Numbered from the stretch's first letter, positions 1-6,765 are shown. The stretch is DNA of 8,576 bases from Candidatus Fermentithermobacillaceae bacterium (GCA_012842105.1 DUTL01000035.1:1-8576), one strand, 5' to 3'. Notes: a model not told the origin generated them from the letters alone. Made by a program: numbers and translations.

Positions 1-1833
1 TTGCGATGACACTGCAAAGGCAATGCGCGAAGGGATATTTGCTTTGATTGTTCCTGTGATTACATCCACAGACGGCCGCTGTGTCGCAACAACCAGATGG
101 ATCCCTGCTGCCCTTGCCATTTGCGCCAGGCGGAAAATTGAATCTTCTACTTCAGCCGGGGCTACCACCATCAAATCAGACAGCTCATCGATGATCACTA
201 CAATGTACGGAAGCGCAGGCTTCACACTCCCTGGAGGGGTTGCTATTTCGTTGTATCGTTCAACATCACGGGTGCCCACTTTTGTGAATTTTTCATACCT
301 TGATTCCATTTCTTTGATTGCCCATCTAAGGGCAGACGAAGCCTTCTTTGGATCTGTGACGACAGGCGAAATCAAGTGCGGCACCTGAGACCATGCCGAA
401 AGTTCCACGCGTTTGGGATCAATAAGCAAGAGCTTGACCTGGTCAGGGCGAGATTTAAACAATATGCTTGTAATTATTGAGTTTATGCAAACGCTTTTTC
501 CTGTACCTGTGGCTCCGGCAATGAGCAGGTGAACGCACTTGTCCAAAGTGGTAACTACCGGCCTCCCGGAAATATCTTTGCCAAGGGCAACTGTCAAGGG
601 AGAAGCGCTGCCTCTGAATTCTCTCGACTCAAATACATCCCTTATGTGAACTATTGAGACATCTCTGTTAGGCACCTCGATTCCAACAGCTGACTTGCCG
701 GGGATAGGCGCTTCGATTCGCACGTCTTGAGCTGCCAGAGCAAGAGCCAAGTCTTGCGACAGGTTCACTATGCTGGATACTTTTACTCCCGGGCCGGGCT
801 GTAATTCGAAACGGGTTGCGGCGGGGCCTCTGGCAACGTGTACTACCTTAGCTGCCACTCCGAAGGAGAACAGGGTCTTTTCTATTATCCTGGCCCTCTC
901 CTCAAGTAGCTGGGAGTGGCGCACACGCTTTCTGGGCTGGGATTTTTCAAGTATGTTGAGAGGTGGCAGCTCGTAGAATATGTCTTCGCTGAGAGGGGGC
1001 TGCTCCATTCCGGCAGGAATCAGGCCTTCCTCGTCTCTCCGTTCTGCCGGTTCCTCGTGATGTGCAGGTGCATCAGCTGAATCTGATTTTGCCAGGCGCT
1101 TTTGTATTTGTGAGACAGTGGCAGAGAACGGGCTTATTTCCTCCTCTTCGAAAGGCGCTTCGGGCTGGGTATCTTGATGTTGTACCCCGAAACTCTCCAA
1201 GGCTTCATATTCGATATCTTCTTCAGGCGGGCCCTGGGCCCGGAAAAGGCCTGCAAAGAAAGTTTGCACTTTACGCCAGGCAGTTAACCACAGTAGCCAC
1301 AGCAGGCTGAATGGTGTATATCCTGATTTGTTCACCAGCATGCACAGCCCTGACCAAAGCCCCAGGGCAATCACTGCTATTGCCCCAAAACGGCCAAGGG
1401 ACACTCTCAAGAACCAATCCAGTGCTGCGCCTACAAGGCCTCCGCCTGCTCCCATTTTTGCCATATCAAAGACGTTATCCCAGGGGATCTTGATATCGTG
1501 CCACAGGGCGGCTCCCATCAAGAGTAGCACCCAAAGCCCTCCAATAGGCCTTGGAACGGTATTGCTGGGTTTGGCTATCTTGAAAAGCGATGTTAGGACA
1601 ATTAGGAAACACAAGTACATGGCCAGATCTCCTGCTATGGATGCAATATGCCGTGCGATCCAAAGGGTAAACGTAAGCGCCCATCCATGCCCGGTGGGTT
1701 TCGAGGTTGACACCCCAAGCGCTGTCACGAAAAACACCCCCAAAACAAGAGTGGCTATCCAGGGCCATCTTGTGGGTTTCGAGTCGTCGTGTTGGTTCTT
1801 GCCGGGCGTATTTGCTCTTTGTCTCTTTGCCAA
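1..1833 (-). CDS. ftsK: DNA translocase FtsK/SpoIIIE, C-terminus missing at window edge
   Basis: This is a membrane-anchored, ATP-driven double-stranded DNA pump that clears chromosome ends from the division septum; in spore formers it also loads the forespore. I translated the minus strand from a TTG start at 1833-1831: 611 codons stay open to base 1. Residues 1-20 are basic and polar. Hydrophobic segments lie near 24-42, 62-84, 97-112 and 149-168, matching the usual four-helix anchor. An acidic linker spans about 200-285, the FtsK alpha domain about 285-405, and the RecA-like motor from about 406. Walker A is GATGTGKS at 440-447, the DPKRVEL motif begins at D472, and Walker B is IVVIIDE with D549/E550. 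The conserved ATQRPSVDVITG stretch follows. The gamma (winged-helix, sequence-reading) domain and the last part of the motor are outside the window. The start is supported by GGAGGG six bases upstream. It is transcribed divergently from cobO. Whether it serves vegetative division, sporulation or both cannot be told from sequence. Confidence 0.96.
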   Translation of the reverse strand, partial: MAKRQRANTPGKNQHDDSKPTRWPWIATLVLGVFFVTALGVSTSKPTGHGWALTFTLWIARHIASIAGDLAMYLCFLIVLTSLFKIAKPSNTVPRPIGGLWVLLLMGAALWHDIKIPWDNVFDMAKMGAGGGLVGAALDWFLRVSLGRFGAIAVIALGLWSGLCMLVNKSGYTPFSLLWLLWLTAWRKVQTFFAGLFRAQGPPEEDIEYEALESFGVQHQDTQPEAPFEEEEISPFSATVSQIQKRLAKSDSADAPAHHEEPAERRDEEGLIPAGMEQPPLSEDIFYELPPLNILEKSQPRKRVRHSQLLEERARIIEKTLFSFGVAAKVVHVARGPAATRFELQPGPGVKVSSIVNLSQDLALALAAQDVRIEAPIPGKSAVGIEVPNRDVSIVHIRDVFESREFRGSASPLTVALGKDISGRPVVTTLDKCVHLLIAGATGTGKSVCINSIITSILFKSRPDQVKLLLIDPKRVELSAWSQVPHLISPVVTDPKKASSALRWAIKEMESRYEKFTKVGTRDVERYNEIATPPGSVKPALPYIVVIIDELSDLMVVAPAEVEDSIFRLAQMARAAGIHLVVATQRPSVDVITGTIKANIPSRIAFAVSSQ

Positions 1834-1839
1834 TGATAA

Positions 1840-1845
1840 CCCTCC
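1840..1845 (-). promoter_or_regulatory. Ribosome binding site deciding the TTG start of ftsK
   Basis: GGAGGG on the minus strand lies six bases before TTG at 1833-1831. No ATG in this frame has comparable support near the N-terminus, so the rare TTG start is chosen. Confidence 0.75.
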
Positions 1846-1939
1846 AACAAGCTTCTCTATAGTGTTCTCGTATTACATTGCACCCTGTTCAAGTTGAATT
1901 TCATATCAGGCTGCAAAAACTCCTTCTTTTGGGCCGAAA

Positions 1940-1972
1940 ATAACCTCAAGCCGGCTAAACGGGTGAGGTTAT
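1940..1972. repeat. Perfect 9-bp inverted repeat, possible hairpin or operator
   Basis: ATAACCTCA at 1940-1948 is the exact reverse complement of TGAGGTTAT at 1964-1972. Inside, CCG at 1951-1953 can pair with CGG at 1960-1962, leaving a six-base loop. Read on the minus strand, the hairpin ends in TTATTTTC, a weak T-rich tail, so it could attenuate a transcript running leftward toward ftsK or stop antisense transcription coming out of cobO. On the plus strand it has no T-tract. A DNA-binding dyad for a regulator is the alternative. Confidence 0.5.
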
Positions 1973-2056
1973 GTATCCTTAGTTTACAGCATAAGGCACA
2001 ACGATCAAGTGTCCTGGGAGGAGATTGGGCCTGATTTGCAGAAACAACCTGGAACC

Positions 2057-2063
2057 GGAGGTG
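2057..2063 (+). promoter_or_regulatory. Ribosome binding site deciding the cobO start
   Basis: GGAGGTG lies six bases before ATG at 2070. It favours this start over the in-frame ATG at 2025, which would add 15 residues not expected before the family's N-terminal P-loop strand. Confidence 0.8.
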
Positions 2064-2069
2064 TGGCAT

Positions 2070-2606
2070 ATGGCAGATGCAAACAAAGGTTTGATTATGG
2101 TGTATACAGGAGACGGCAAGGGAAAGACAACTGCAGCTCTGGGGTTGGCGCTTAGGCAGATAGGTTGGGGCAAAAAAGTGCTGTTTCTTCAGTTCATGAA
2201 GGGGCAGGGCAATGTATACGGTGAAAGGATCGCAGCTGAGAAATACTTGCCGCTTTTGAGAATAGAGCAGTGTGGGCGGGATGAGTATGTCGATCTTTCA
2301 GACCCTGATTCCATGGATAGGGAGCTGGCCCAAAAGGCCCTGGAAAGAGCAGCCCAGGCCATTGAATCCGCCGAATACGGGCTTGTTGTGCTTGACGAGG
2401 TTTGTGTAGCTATGGCTTGCGGATTGGTTTCAACGGGCCAGGTTTTGGATCTGCTGGCGGATATGCCTGAGGGTACGGATCTGGTGCTTACCGGAAGGTA
2501 TTGCCCCCAGAAAATCTTGGAGGCGGCTGACATGGTGTCTGAAGTAAAAGAAGTTAAGCATCATTACACCCAAGGGATAGCGGCAAGGGAAGGCATAGAG
2601 TTTTAG
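2070..2606 (+). CDS. cobO: Corrinoid adenosyltransferase (cob(I)yrinic acid a,c-diamide adenosyltransferase, CobO/BtuR type)
   Basis: This cytosolic enzyme transfers the 5'-deoxyadenosyl group of ATP to the cobalt(I) of corrinoids, yielding adenosylcobamide precursors or salvaged coenzyme B12. The 178-residue product has the size and motif order of the CobO/CobA/BtuR family. These are the P-loop GDGKGKTT at residues 14-21, QFMKG at 41-45, the acidic LDE at 108-110 after a hydrophobic strand, TGR at 141-143, and the C-terminal VKHHY...GI..REGIEF block at about 162-178. No other cobalamin biosynthesis gene and no B12 riboswitch is visible in the window, so a housekeeping or salvage role is plausible. 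It is probably the first gene of an operon with two M14 peptidases: the gap to the next start is 43 bases. Identification rests on motifs recognised by eye; the family call is very secure, the exact preferred corrinoid substrate is not. Confidence 0.95.
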   Translation: MADANKGLIMVYTGDGKGKTTAALGLALRQIGWGKKVLFLQFMKGQGNVYGERIAAEKYLPLLRIEQCGRDEYVDLSDPDSMDRELAQKALERAAQAIESAEYGLVVLDEVCVAMACGLVSTGQVLDLLADMPEGTDLVLTGRYCPQKILEAADMVSEVKEVKHHYTQGIAAREGIEF

Positions 2607-2637
2607 CCCGTGGATATTGGCTGTAATACTGGGAAAA

Positions 2638-2649
2638 GGGGGAGAAGGA
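2638..2649 (+). promoter_or_regulatory. Purine-rich ribosome binding site for the first M14 gene
   Basis: A GGGGGAG core at 2638-2644 followed by AAGGA runs into GTG at 2650. The alternative TTG at 2617 (11 residues longer) has no purine-rich sequence before it, so GTG is preferred. Confidence 0.6.
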
Positions 2650-4302
2650 GTGAAGAAGCCGGATTTTTCCAAATACCCTGATTACGAAGAACTACAGGCT
2701 ATTCTTGAAGAGATGGTGTCACAAAAGCCTCAACTGGCAAAGTTGTACTCAATAGGAAAGACACATGAAAAAAGAGATATATGGGTTGTGGAGATTACAA
2801 ACACACAAACCGGCGCCGCGGAACTAAAGCCGGCTATGTACATAGACGGAAACATCCATGCAGGTGAAGTTACAGGGTCGGTGGTATGCCTTTACACCAT
2901 TTGGTATTTGCTGTCCGGGCATGGCAAGGATACGTTTGTCACTGAACTTGTGGACAAAAAAGCATTCTATATCATTCCCAGGATCTCAGCCGACGGGGCG
3001 GAAGTTTACTTGCACACACCGTATTCGCTAAGATCCAGCACAAGAGAGTACCCTCCATGTGACACGCTCGAAGGGTTGGTTGCAGAGGATATAGACGGAA
3101 ACAGTTTGATCCTTCAAATGAGAATAGAAGACCCTGACGGTGAATGGAAGGTTTCCACTCAAGATCCTAGGCTGATGATCAAACGTGAGCCCTGGGACAC
3201 CCAGGGGCCGTTCTACAAGGTCTTTACTGAAGGCATAATCGAAAATTGGGACGGCAAGGATGTCAAAACCGCTCCCCCGAAATGGGGGCTTGACATAAAC
3301 CGCAACTTCCCTGCAAATTGGGTGCCCGAAGCAGAGCAAAGGGGTGCGGGGCCGTATCCCCTTTCTGAGCCTGAAACCCGGGCTGTGGCCGATTTCATTG
3401 TGGGGCACCCAAACATAGGCGCGGCCATGGCCTATCACACAACCATGGGCGCTATTCTGAGGCCTTCATGCACTAGGCCTGACGATGGGTTGCCCCGGCT
3501 TGACGTGGATATATACAAAACCATAGGCCAAAAAGGGACGGAACTTACAGGGTACCCCCATGTATCAACTTACGAAGAATACACTTCCGACAAGAGCCGT
3601 CCCCTAAGAGGTGTGTTTATGGATTGGCTCTATGAGCATATGGGGGTCATCACATTTTCTACTGAGCTTTGGGATGCACATGTGAGGGCGGGCAACAAGC
3701 TCTTTTCCATGTCCAGGATGTCTGAGGAATCTCAGTTGAGCCTTCTGAAGTGGAATGACAGGGAACTTTCAGGCCAGGGGTTTGTAGCATGGCATGGCTT
3801 TGACCACCCCCAGCTGGGACGGGTTGAAATAGGAGGATGGAAGTCCAAATTTGTGTTGGTTAACCCGCCTCCCCAATACCTGGAGCCGGAATGCCACAAG
3901 AACTGCCTGTTTACCCTGTACCATGCGGCATGCTTGCCTGAACTGGCAGTGGAACTTCCTGTGGGTGAGAGAATTGCACCGGAGATCTACAGAGTTTCAG
4001 TTTGTGTCAAAAACAAGGGGTTCAAACCAACAAACACGAGCCAGCAGGCAATTGAGGTTGGCAGGGCTGACCCGGTAAAGGTTGAGATTTCAGGCCCGGG
4101 CATTGAGTTTATCCTGGGGAAGCCGGCGGAGGAAATTGGACACCTCCATGGGTTGCCGGCCGGAAACATGAGACACAGTGGTGATGCGGCAAGCAAGAAA
4201 TATTTGGAATGGGTAATCAGGGCACAAGAAGGTACCCGGTTGAGCATCGTTGCCAGGTCGCAAAGGGCCGGAACGTCAACAGCTCATGTGGTTTTGGAGT
4301 AA
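2650..4302 (+). CDS. M14-family zinc carboxypeptidase-like protein, copy 1, no signal peptide
   Basis: Predicted zinc metallopeptidase of the carboxypeptidase A/T superfamily (550 residues from GTG). In the family, zinc is held by HxxE and a later His, and a Glu activates water. Here HAGE at 70-73, NRNF at 217-220 (binding of the substrate carboxylate), YHT with H263 as third ligand, and STELWD with catalytic E339 are all present. R158 in MRIEDPDG probably corresponds to the oxyanion arginine. Colinear alignment of MDW (324-326) with the IDW of bovine carboxypeptidase A puts a Met at the specificity position, suggesting hydrophobic C-terminal residues; this is inference. From about F384 a second module follows: FDHPQLG, EIGGW, then a beta-rich, CARDB/Ig-like stretch around KNKG 454-457. 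No N-terminal hydrophobic segment is seen, so it is likely cytosolic, unusual for secreted M14 enzymes. The start of copy 2 lies only 13 bases after its stop. The natural substrate is unknown. Confidence 0.9.
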   Translation: MKKPDFSKYPDYEELQAILEEMVSQKPQLAKLYSIGKTHEKRDIWVVEITNTQTGAAELKPAMYIDGNIHAGEVTGSVVCLYTIWYLLSGHGKDTFVTELVDKKAFYIIPRISADGAEVYLHTPYSLRSSTREYPPCDTLEGLVAEDIDGNSLILQMRIEDPDGEWKVSTQDPRLMIKREPWDTQGPFYKVFTEGIIENWDGKDVKTAPPKWGLDINRNFPANWVPEAEQRGAGPYPLSEPETRAVADFIVGHPNIGAAMAYHTTMGAILRPSCTRPDDGLPRLDVDIYKTIGQKGTELTGYPHVSTYEEYTSDKSRPLRGVFMDWLYEHMGVITFSTELWDAHVRAGNKLFSMSRMSEESQLSLLKWNDRELSGQGFVAWHGFDHPQLGRVEIGGWKSKFVLVNPPPQYLEPECHKNCLFTLYHAACLPELAVELPVGERIAPEIYRVSVCVKNKGFKPTNTSQQAIEVGRADPVKVEISGPGIEFILGKPAEEIGHLHGLPAGNMRHSGDAASKKYLEWVIRAQEGTRLSIVARSQRAGTSTAHVVLE

Positions 4303-4303
4303 T

Positions 4304-4313
4304 GGGGGGAAGG
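4304..4313 (+). promoter_or_regulatory. Ribosome binding site deciding the start of the second M14 gene
   Basis: GGGGGGAAGG sits directly after the stop of copy 1 and just before ATG at 4316. This start gives an N-terminus (MNLRFDKY) that lines up with copy 1 (VKKPDFSKY). An in-frame ATG at 4250 would overlap copy 1 by 53 bases and has no such match. Confidence 0.8.
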
Positions 4314-4315
4314 AA

Positions 4316-6037
4316 ATGAACTTGAGGTTTGACAAATACCATACCTACAGGGAAATCACAGAGTTTCTGCAGTCCTGTGTTTCAGCTTACCCTGGTTTTT
4401 GCAAGCTTGACTCTATTGGAAAGTCCCTTGAGGGCAGGGATATCTGGATGCTTGAAATAACCAACAGGAAAACCGGGCCAGGTTGTGATAAGCCTGCTGT
4501 TTATGCCGACGGCAATATCCACGCCGGGGAGGTCACAGGGGCCGAAACAATTCTATGGGCTGTAAAGCACCTGCTTGGAAACTATGATAAAGACAGGCGG
4601 ATCACGTATCTGTTGGATACAAGGGTTTTTTACTTCATCCCCAGGATTGCCGTTGACGGTGCGGAATATTACCTCACTACCCCGGATGTGTTGCGATCGA
4701 GTGTGCGCCAATGGCCTGATGCATATGATGACAAACCGGGCCTTTGCCCTGAGGATGTGGACGGGGACGGCAGAATCCTTTTCATGAGGAAAGAAGATCC
4801 TGACGGCGGTTGGAAAATATCCGGCAAAGACCCCAGGCTTATGGTACGGCGCGGCCCGCATGAATTGCCTGAGCCTGGCACTGCTTATTACCATGTTTAC
4901 ATTGAAGGCATGGTCAAGGATTTTGATCCGGGTCTTCCTGTAGAAAAAGCTCCGGAAAAGCACAGCCTTGATTTCAACCGTAATTTCCCAACCAACTGGG
5001 CTGTACACACTCGGCAAAAGGGGTCAGGCGATTATCCGTTTTCGGAACCTGAAATGAAAGCTGTTGCTGATTTTTTCGTTTCACATCCCAACATTGTGTT
5101 GTCAATGTCTTACCATACGTATGGCGGATACGTACTCAGGCCGTTTTGCTCACAAAGCGATACAGCCATGGATGTACAGGACCTGCAGATTTACCTTGCT
5201 GCCGGTGAGGTTGCAGAGGACGTTACCGGGTATCCGTGCAAGTCGATTTACCAATGGTTTACACGGGATCAAACCAGGCCATCGGTGGGCAGCGCTCTTG
5301 AGTGGGCTTATGAGACATTGGGGATTCTTGCTCTTGCCACTGAACTTTGGGATATGCGGGGAAGGGCCGGCCTTCCTAAGGAGCCTGCACATACTCGCCA
5401 AGCTGTGACCTGCAAAGAGAGAGAGGAAGAAGAACTAACCCTTTTGAAGTGGAATGACAAAGTTATGAACGGAACGCTCTTCATTAACTGGTATGAATTT
5501 GACCATCCCCAGCTTGGCCTGGTGGAAATAGGAGGATGGGAGCCCAAGTTTGGACGCGATAATCCTCCGTTGTGCTTTTTGGAGGAAGAGTGCCGCAAGA
5601 ACGGCCTTTTTATCCTGGACCTCGCTTCCATGGCTCCCCGGCTCGCTATTGAGAAAGCTACTGCCAACCCTTTGGGAAATGGTTTGTACAAGATAGACGC
5701 AGTAGTCAAGAATCAGGGCTACCTGCCCTCGCACGGCACTTTTTCAGCGCTCAAAATGAACAGGGCCGAGCCTGTAAGAGCGGTATTGGACATTTCGCCC
5801 GGACAAAACCCTGAACAGCCTTTAGGCAGCCAAGGGGCAGGCATTGAAACGCCCGGTGAAACCACCCTTGTGGCCGGGAAAGCCCAACAGGAACTGGGCC
5901 ACCTTGGAGGCAGGGCAGGGGGAGGCAGCTACAAAAAACGCGTATCCTGGGTTGTCAGGGGGAAACCAGGGCAACCGGTAACAGTTGCAGCCTATTCCTC
6001 AAGGGCAGGAAAAAGCCAGTGCGAAATAGTTTTGTAG
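4316..6037 (+). CDS. M14-family zinc carboxypeptidase-like protein, copy 2, no signal peptide
   Basis: This tandem paralogue of the preceding gene has 573 residues and aligns with it over nearly its whole length (by eye a little under half identical). The catalytic set is complete: HAGE at 69-72, R158 in MRKEDPDG, NRNF with N221/R222, YHT with H267, and ATELWD with E343. L328 falls at the specificity position of carboxypeptidase A by colinear alignment, so hydrophobic C-termini are again the likeliest substrate class. The same C-terminal module begins at about F395 (FDHPQLG, EIGGW) and continues to the KNQG strand at 465-468. It then carries an extra Gly/Pro/Gln-rich insert around 487-520 absent from copy 1, before the shared GHL...KK...SWV and SRAG end. 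No signal peptide or membrane segment is seen. The two copies have diverged enough to suggest different substrates or a heteromeric enzyme rather than recent duplication. It is the last gene of the operon and ends 20 bases before a convergent gene. Confidence 0.9.
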   Translation: MNLRFDKYHTYREITEFLQSCVSAYPGFCKLDSIGKSLEGRDIWMLEITNRKTGPGCDKPAVYADGNIHAGEVTGAETILWAVKHLLGNYDKDRRITYLLDTRVFYFIPRIAVDGAEYYLTTPDVLRSSVRQWPDAYDDKPGLCPEDVDGDGRILFMRKEDPDGGWKISGKDPRLMVRRGPHELPEPGTAYYHVYIEGMVKDFDPGLPVEKAPEKHSLDFNRNFPTNWAVHTRQKGSGDYPFSEPEMKAVADFFVSHPNIVLSMSYHTYGGYVLRPFCSQSDTAMDVQDLQIYLAAGEVAEDVTGYPCKSIYQWFTRDQTRPSVGSALEWAYETLGILALATELWDMRGRAGLPKEPAHTRQAVTCKEREEEELTLLKWNDKVMNGTLFINWYEFDHPQLGLVEIGGWEPKFGRDNPPLCFLEEECRKNGLFILDLASMAPRLAIEKATANPLGNGLYKIDAVVKNQGYLPSHGTFSALKMNRAEPVRAVLDISPGQNPEQPLGSQGAGIETPGETTLVAGKAQQELGHLGGRAGGGSYKKRVSWVVRGKPGQPVTVAAYSSRAGKSQCEIVL

Positions 6038-6057
6038 ATACTGGAGAAACCAACTGG

Positions 6058-6636
6058 TCACGATTCGCTCAATTGCTTCATCTTTGCATTGAGTGTTTCC
6101 AACTGGTGACTCAGTTGTCTCAACTGGTGTTCCGCAAGGGCTATGTAGAATTCCATTTCCTTTTGCCTTTCCGGAGCGCTTGCATTGAGCATTGTTTTGC
6201 ACTCGCGGTAAATGTCCAGGGCCCTGTCCATTTCCCGCTTGAGTTTAGAAGATTCTTCTTGAGCTGCCTGGACGGTATCTTTTACAAATGAAACATCGGG
6301 GAGCAATACGTCCTGGTACCATTGGGCCTCCTCGGCATTGTCAAAATCGAGCATGACGCAAATTTGGGATTCGCTGTTGTTTACCGCTTGCACAAAAGAC
6401 AACGGGTTTGGCATGGAAACACCTGCTGAAGTTGCCCTGAAGGGTTCATTGGGCCACAGCGCCCTCCGTCTGATGCACAGCCTGACTGCCACGTCGGCCC
6501 CTTTGAGGTCATTGACAAAGTGGACGCGGCCTACCTGTCCGGCAAGAAAACCCATCAGGTAACTCAGCAAAGGGTTTCTGATCACCATGAGACTGAAATT
6601 GTATAAAGCTTCAAGTTTCTTTTCTCTCGACACCAA
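6058..6636 (-). CDS. UPF0302 (YpiB/ReoY)-like protein with coiled-coil tail
   Basis: This is a small soluble protein of 192 residues from TTG at 6636. The first ~113 residues resemble my recollection of the UPF0302 family (Bacillus YpiB/ReoY): VSREKK at the start, a helix ending LMGFLAGQ, VHFV at 38-41, PNEPFR at 62-67 and LDFDNAEEAQWYQ at 96-108. In Bacillus and Listeria, ReoY helps ClpCP degrade MurA and so tunes peptidoglycan synthesis. That role is known for those proteins and only inferred here. The last ~75 residues are charged and helical with heptads (HQLRQLSHQLETL near the end), predicting a coiled coil where the Bacillus proteins usually carry a short IDEAL motif. An in-frame GTG at 6648 adds four residues but overlaps its own Shine-Dalgarno. 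It is divergent from the kinase gene and convergent with the peptidases. The reading frame is convincing; the family match is moderate. Confidence 0.65.
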   Translation of the reverse strand: MVSREKKLEALYNFSLMVIRNPLLSYLMGFLAGQVGRVHFVNDLKGADVAVRLCIRRRALWPNEPFRATSAGVSMPNPLSFVQAVNNSESQICVMLDFDNAEEAQWYQDVLLPDVSFVKDTVQAAQEESSKLKREMDRALDIYRECKTMLNASAPERQKEMEFYIALAEHQLRQLSHQLETLNAKMKQLSES

Positions 6637-6644
6637 GCCAATTG

Positions 6645-6651
6645 CCACCTC
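6645..6651 (-). promoter_or_regulatory. Ribosome binding site favouring TTG 6636 for the UPF0302-like gene
   Basis: GAGGTGG on the minus strand is eight bases before TTG at 6636-6634. It overlaps the competing GTG at 6648-6646, which therefore has no properly spaced site of its own. Confidence 0.5.
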
Positions 6652-6752
6652 ATGACTATTGTATCTTACTCTGTGACAATGGTGTTCATCTTTGGAAATT
6701 CAAACGGTTAACCAAAAGCGGCGTTCGCACTTAGTATTTCCCGGATGTACGC
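6652..6752. other. Divergent intergenic region between the UPF0302-like gene and the histidine kinase
   Basis: About 100 bp lie between the two ribosome binding sites. On the plus strand TTAACC (6708-6713) and TAGTAT (6732-6737), 18 bases apart, each match the sigma-A consensus at four of six positions: a weak candidate promoter for the kinase. On the minus strand TACAAT (6663-6658) is a good -10 by itself, but no -35 stands at the right distance and its start point would fall on the ribosome binding site. The palindrome GGTTAACC at 6706-6713, with outer arms TTTGG (6691-6695) and CCAAA (6712-6716), could be a small operator. Confidence 0.35.
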
Positions 6753-6758
6753 AAGGAG
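6753..6758 (+). promoter_or_regulatory. Ribosome binding site deciding the histidine kinase start
   Basis: AAGGAG lies seven bases before ATG at 6766. The in-frame ATG at 6745 has no purine-rich site upstream and falls before this one. Later in-frame ATGs at 6781 and 6862 are possible but less well spaced. Confidence 0.7.
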
Positions 6759-6765
6759 ACTCTGC

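Larger units (their letters stand above)
1834..2069. other. Divergent intergenic region between ftsK and cobO
   Basis: This 236-bp stretch must hold promoters for ftsK (leftward) and the cobO operon (rightward). I see no convincing -35/-10 pair on either strand. Isolated partial matches, such as TTTACA near 1983 on the plus strand, lack a partner at 16-18 bases. No B12-box-like GCCACTG is present, so a cobalamin riboswitch is not supported. The one clear structure is the inverted repeat at 1940-1972. Small reading frames crossing this region have no ribosome binding site and no recognisable product. Confidence 0.6.

Noticed and set aside
1328..1897. Plus-strand open frame of 189 codons
   Set aside because: It lies opposite the N-terminal membrane part of ftsK, is rich in Pro/Ser/Cys without domain-like patterns, and has no ribosome binding site. 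It is a shadow of the minus-strand gene.
1834..2069. Possible cobalamin riboswitch ahead of cobO
   Set aside because: No B12-box sequence or the expected multi-stem layout is present in the 236 bases; the only hairpin is a simple 9-bp dyad.
2025..2069. Longer N-terminus for cobO from ATG 2025
   Set aside because: The extra 15 residues are unlike the family, and the strong GGAGGTG lies inside them, correctly spaced for ATG 2070.
3028..3438. Minus-strand open frame of 136 codons inside the first peptidase
   Set aside because: It is fully antisense to a strongly supported M14 catalytic region and has no recognisable product.
3826..5539. Identical 15-mer GAAATAGGAGGATGG in both peptidase genes (3826-3840 and 5525-5539), with a GGAGG resembling an internal ribosome binding site
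   Set aside because: It encodes the conserved EIGGW motif in both paralogues and no start codon stands at a proper distance after it.
6051..6128. Three copies of CAACTGGT at 6051, 6100 and 6121
   Set aside because: The last two are 21 bases apart and encode successive heptads (HQL) of the coiled coil; the first is at an unrelated spacing beyond the stop. Coding periodicity explains them better than a regulatory repeat.
6706..6713. GGTTAACC palindrome
   Set aside because: An 8-bp palindrome is expected often by chance; it is noted within the intergenic description but is not strong enough for a separate operator call.
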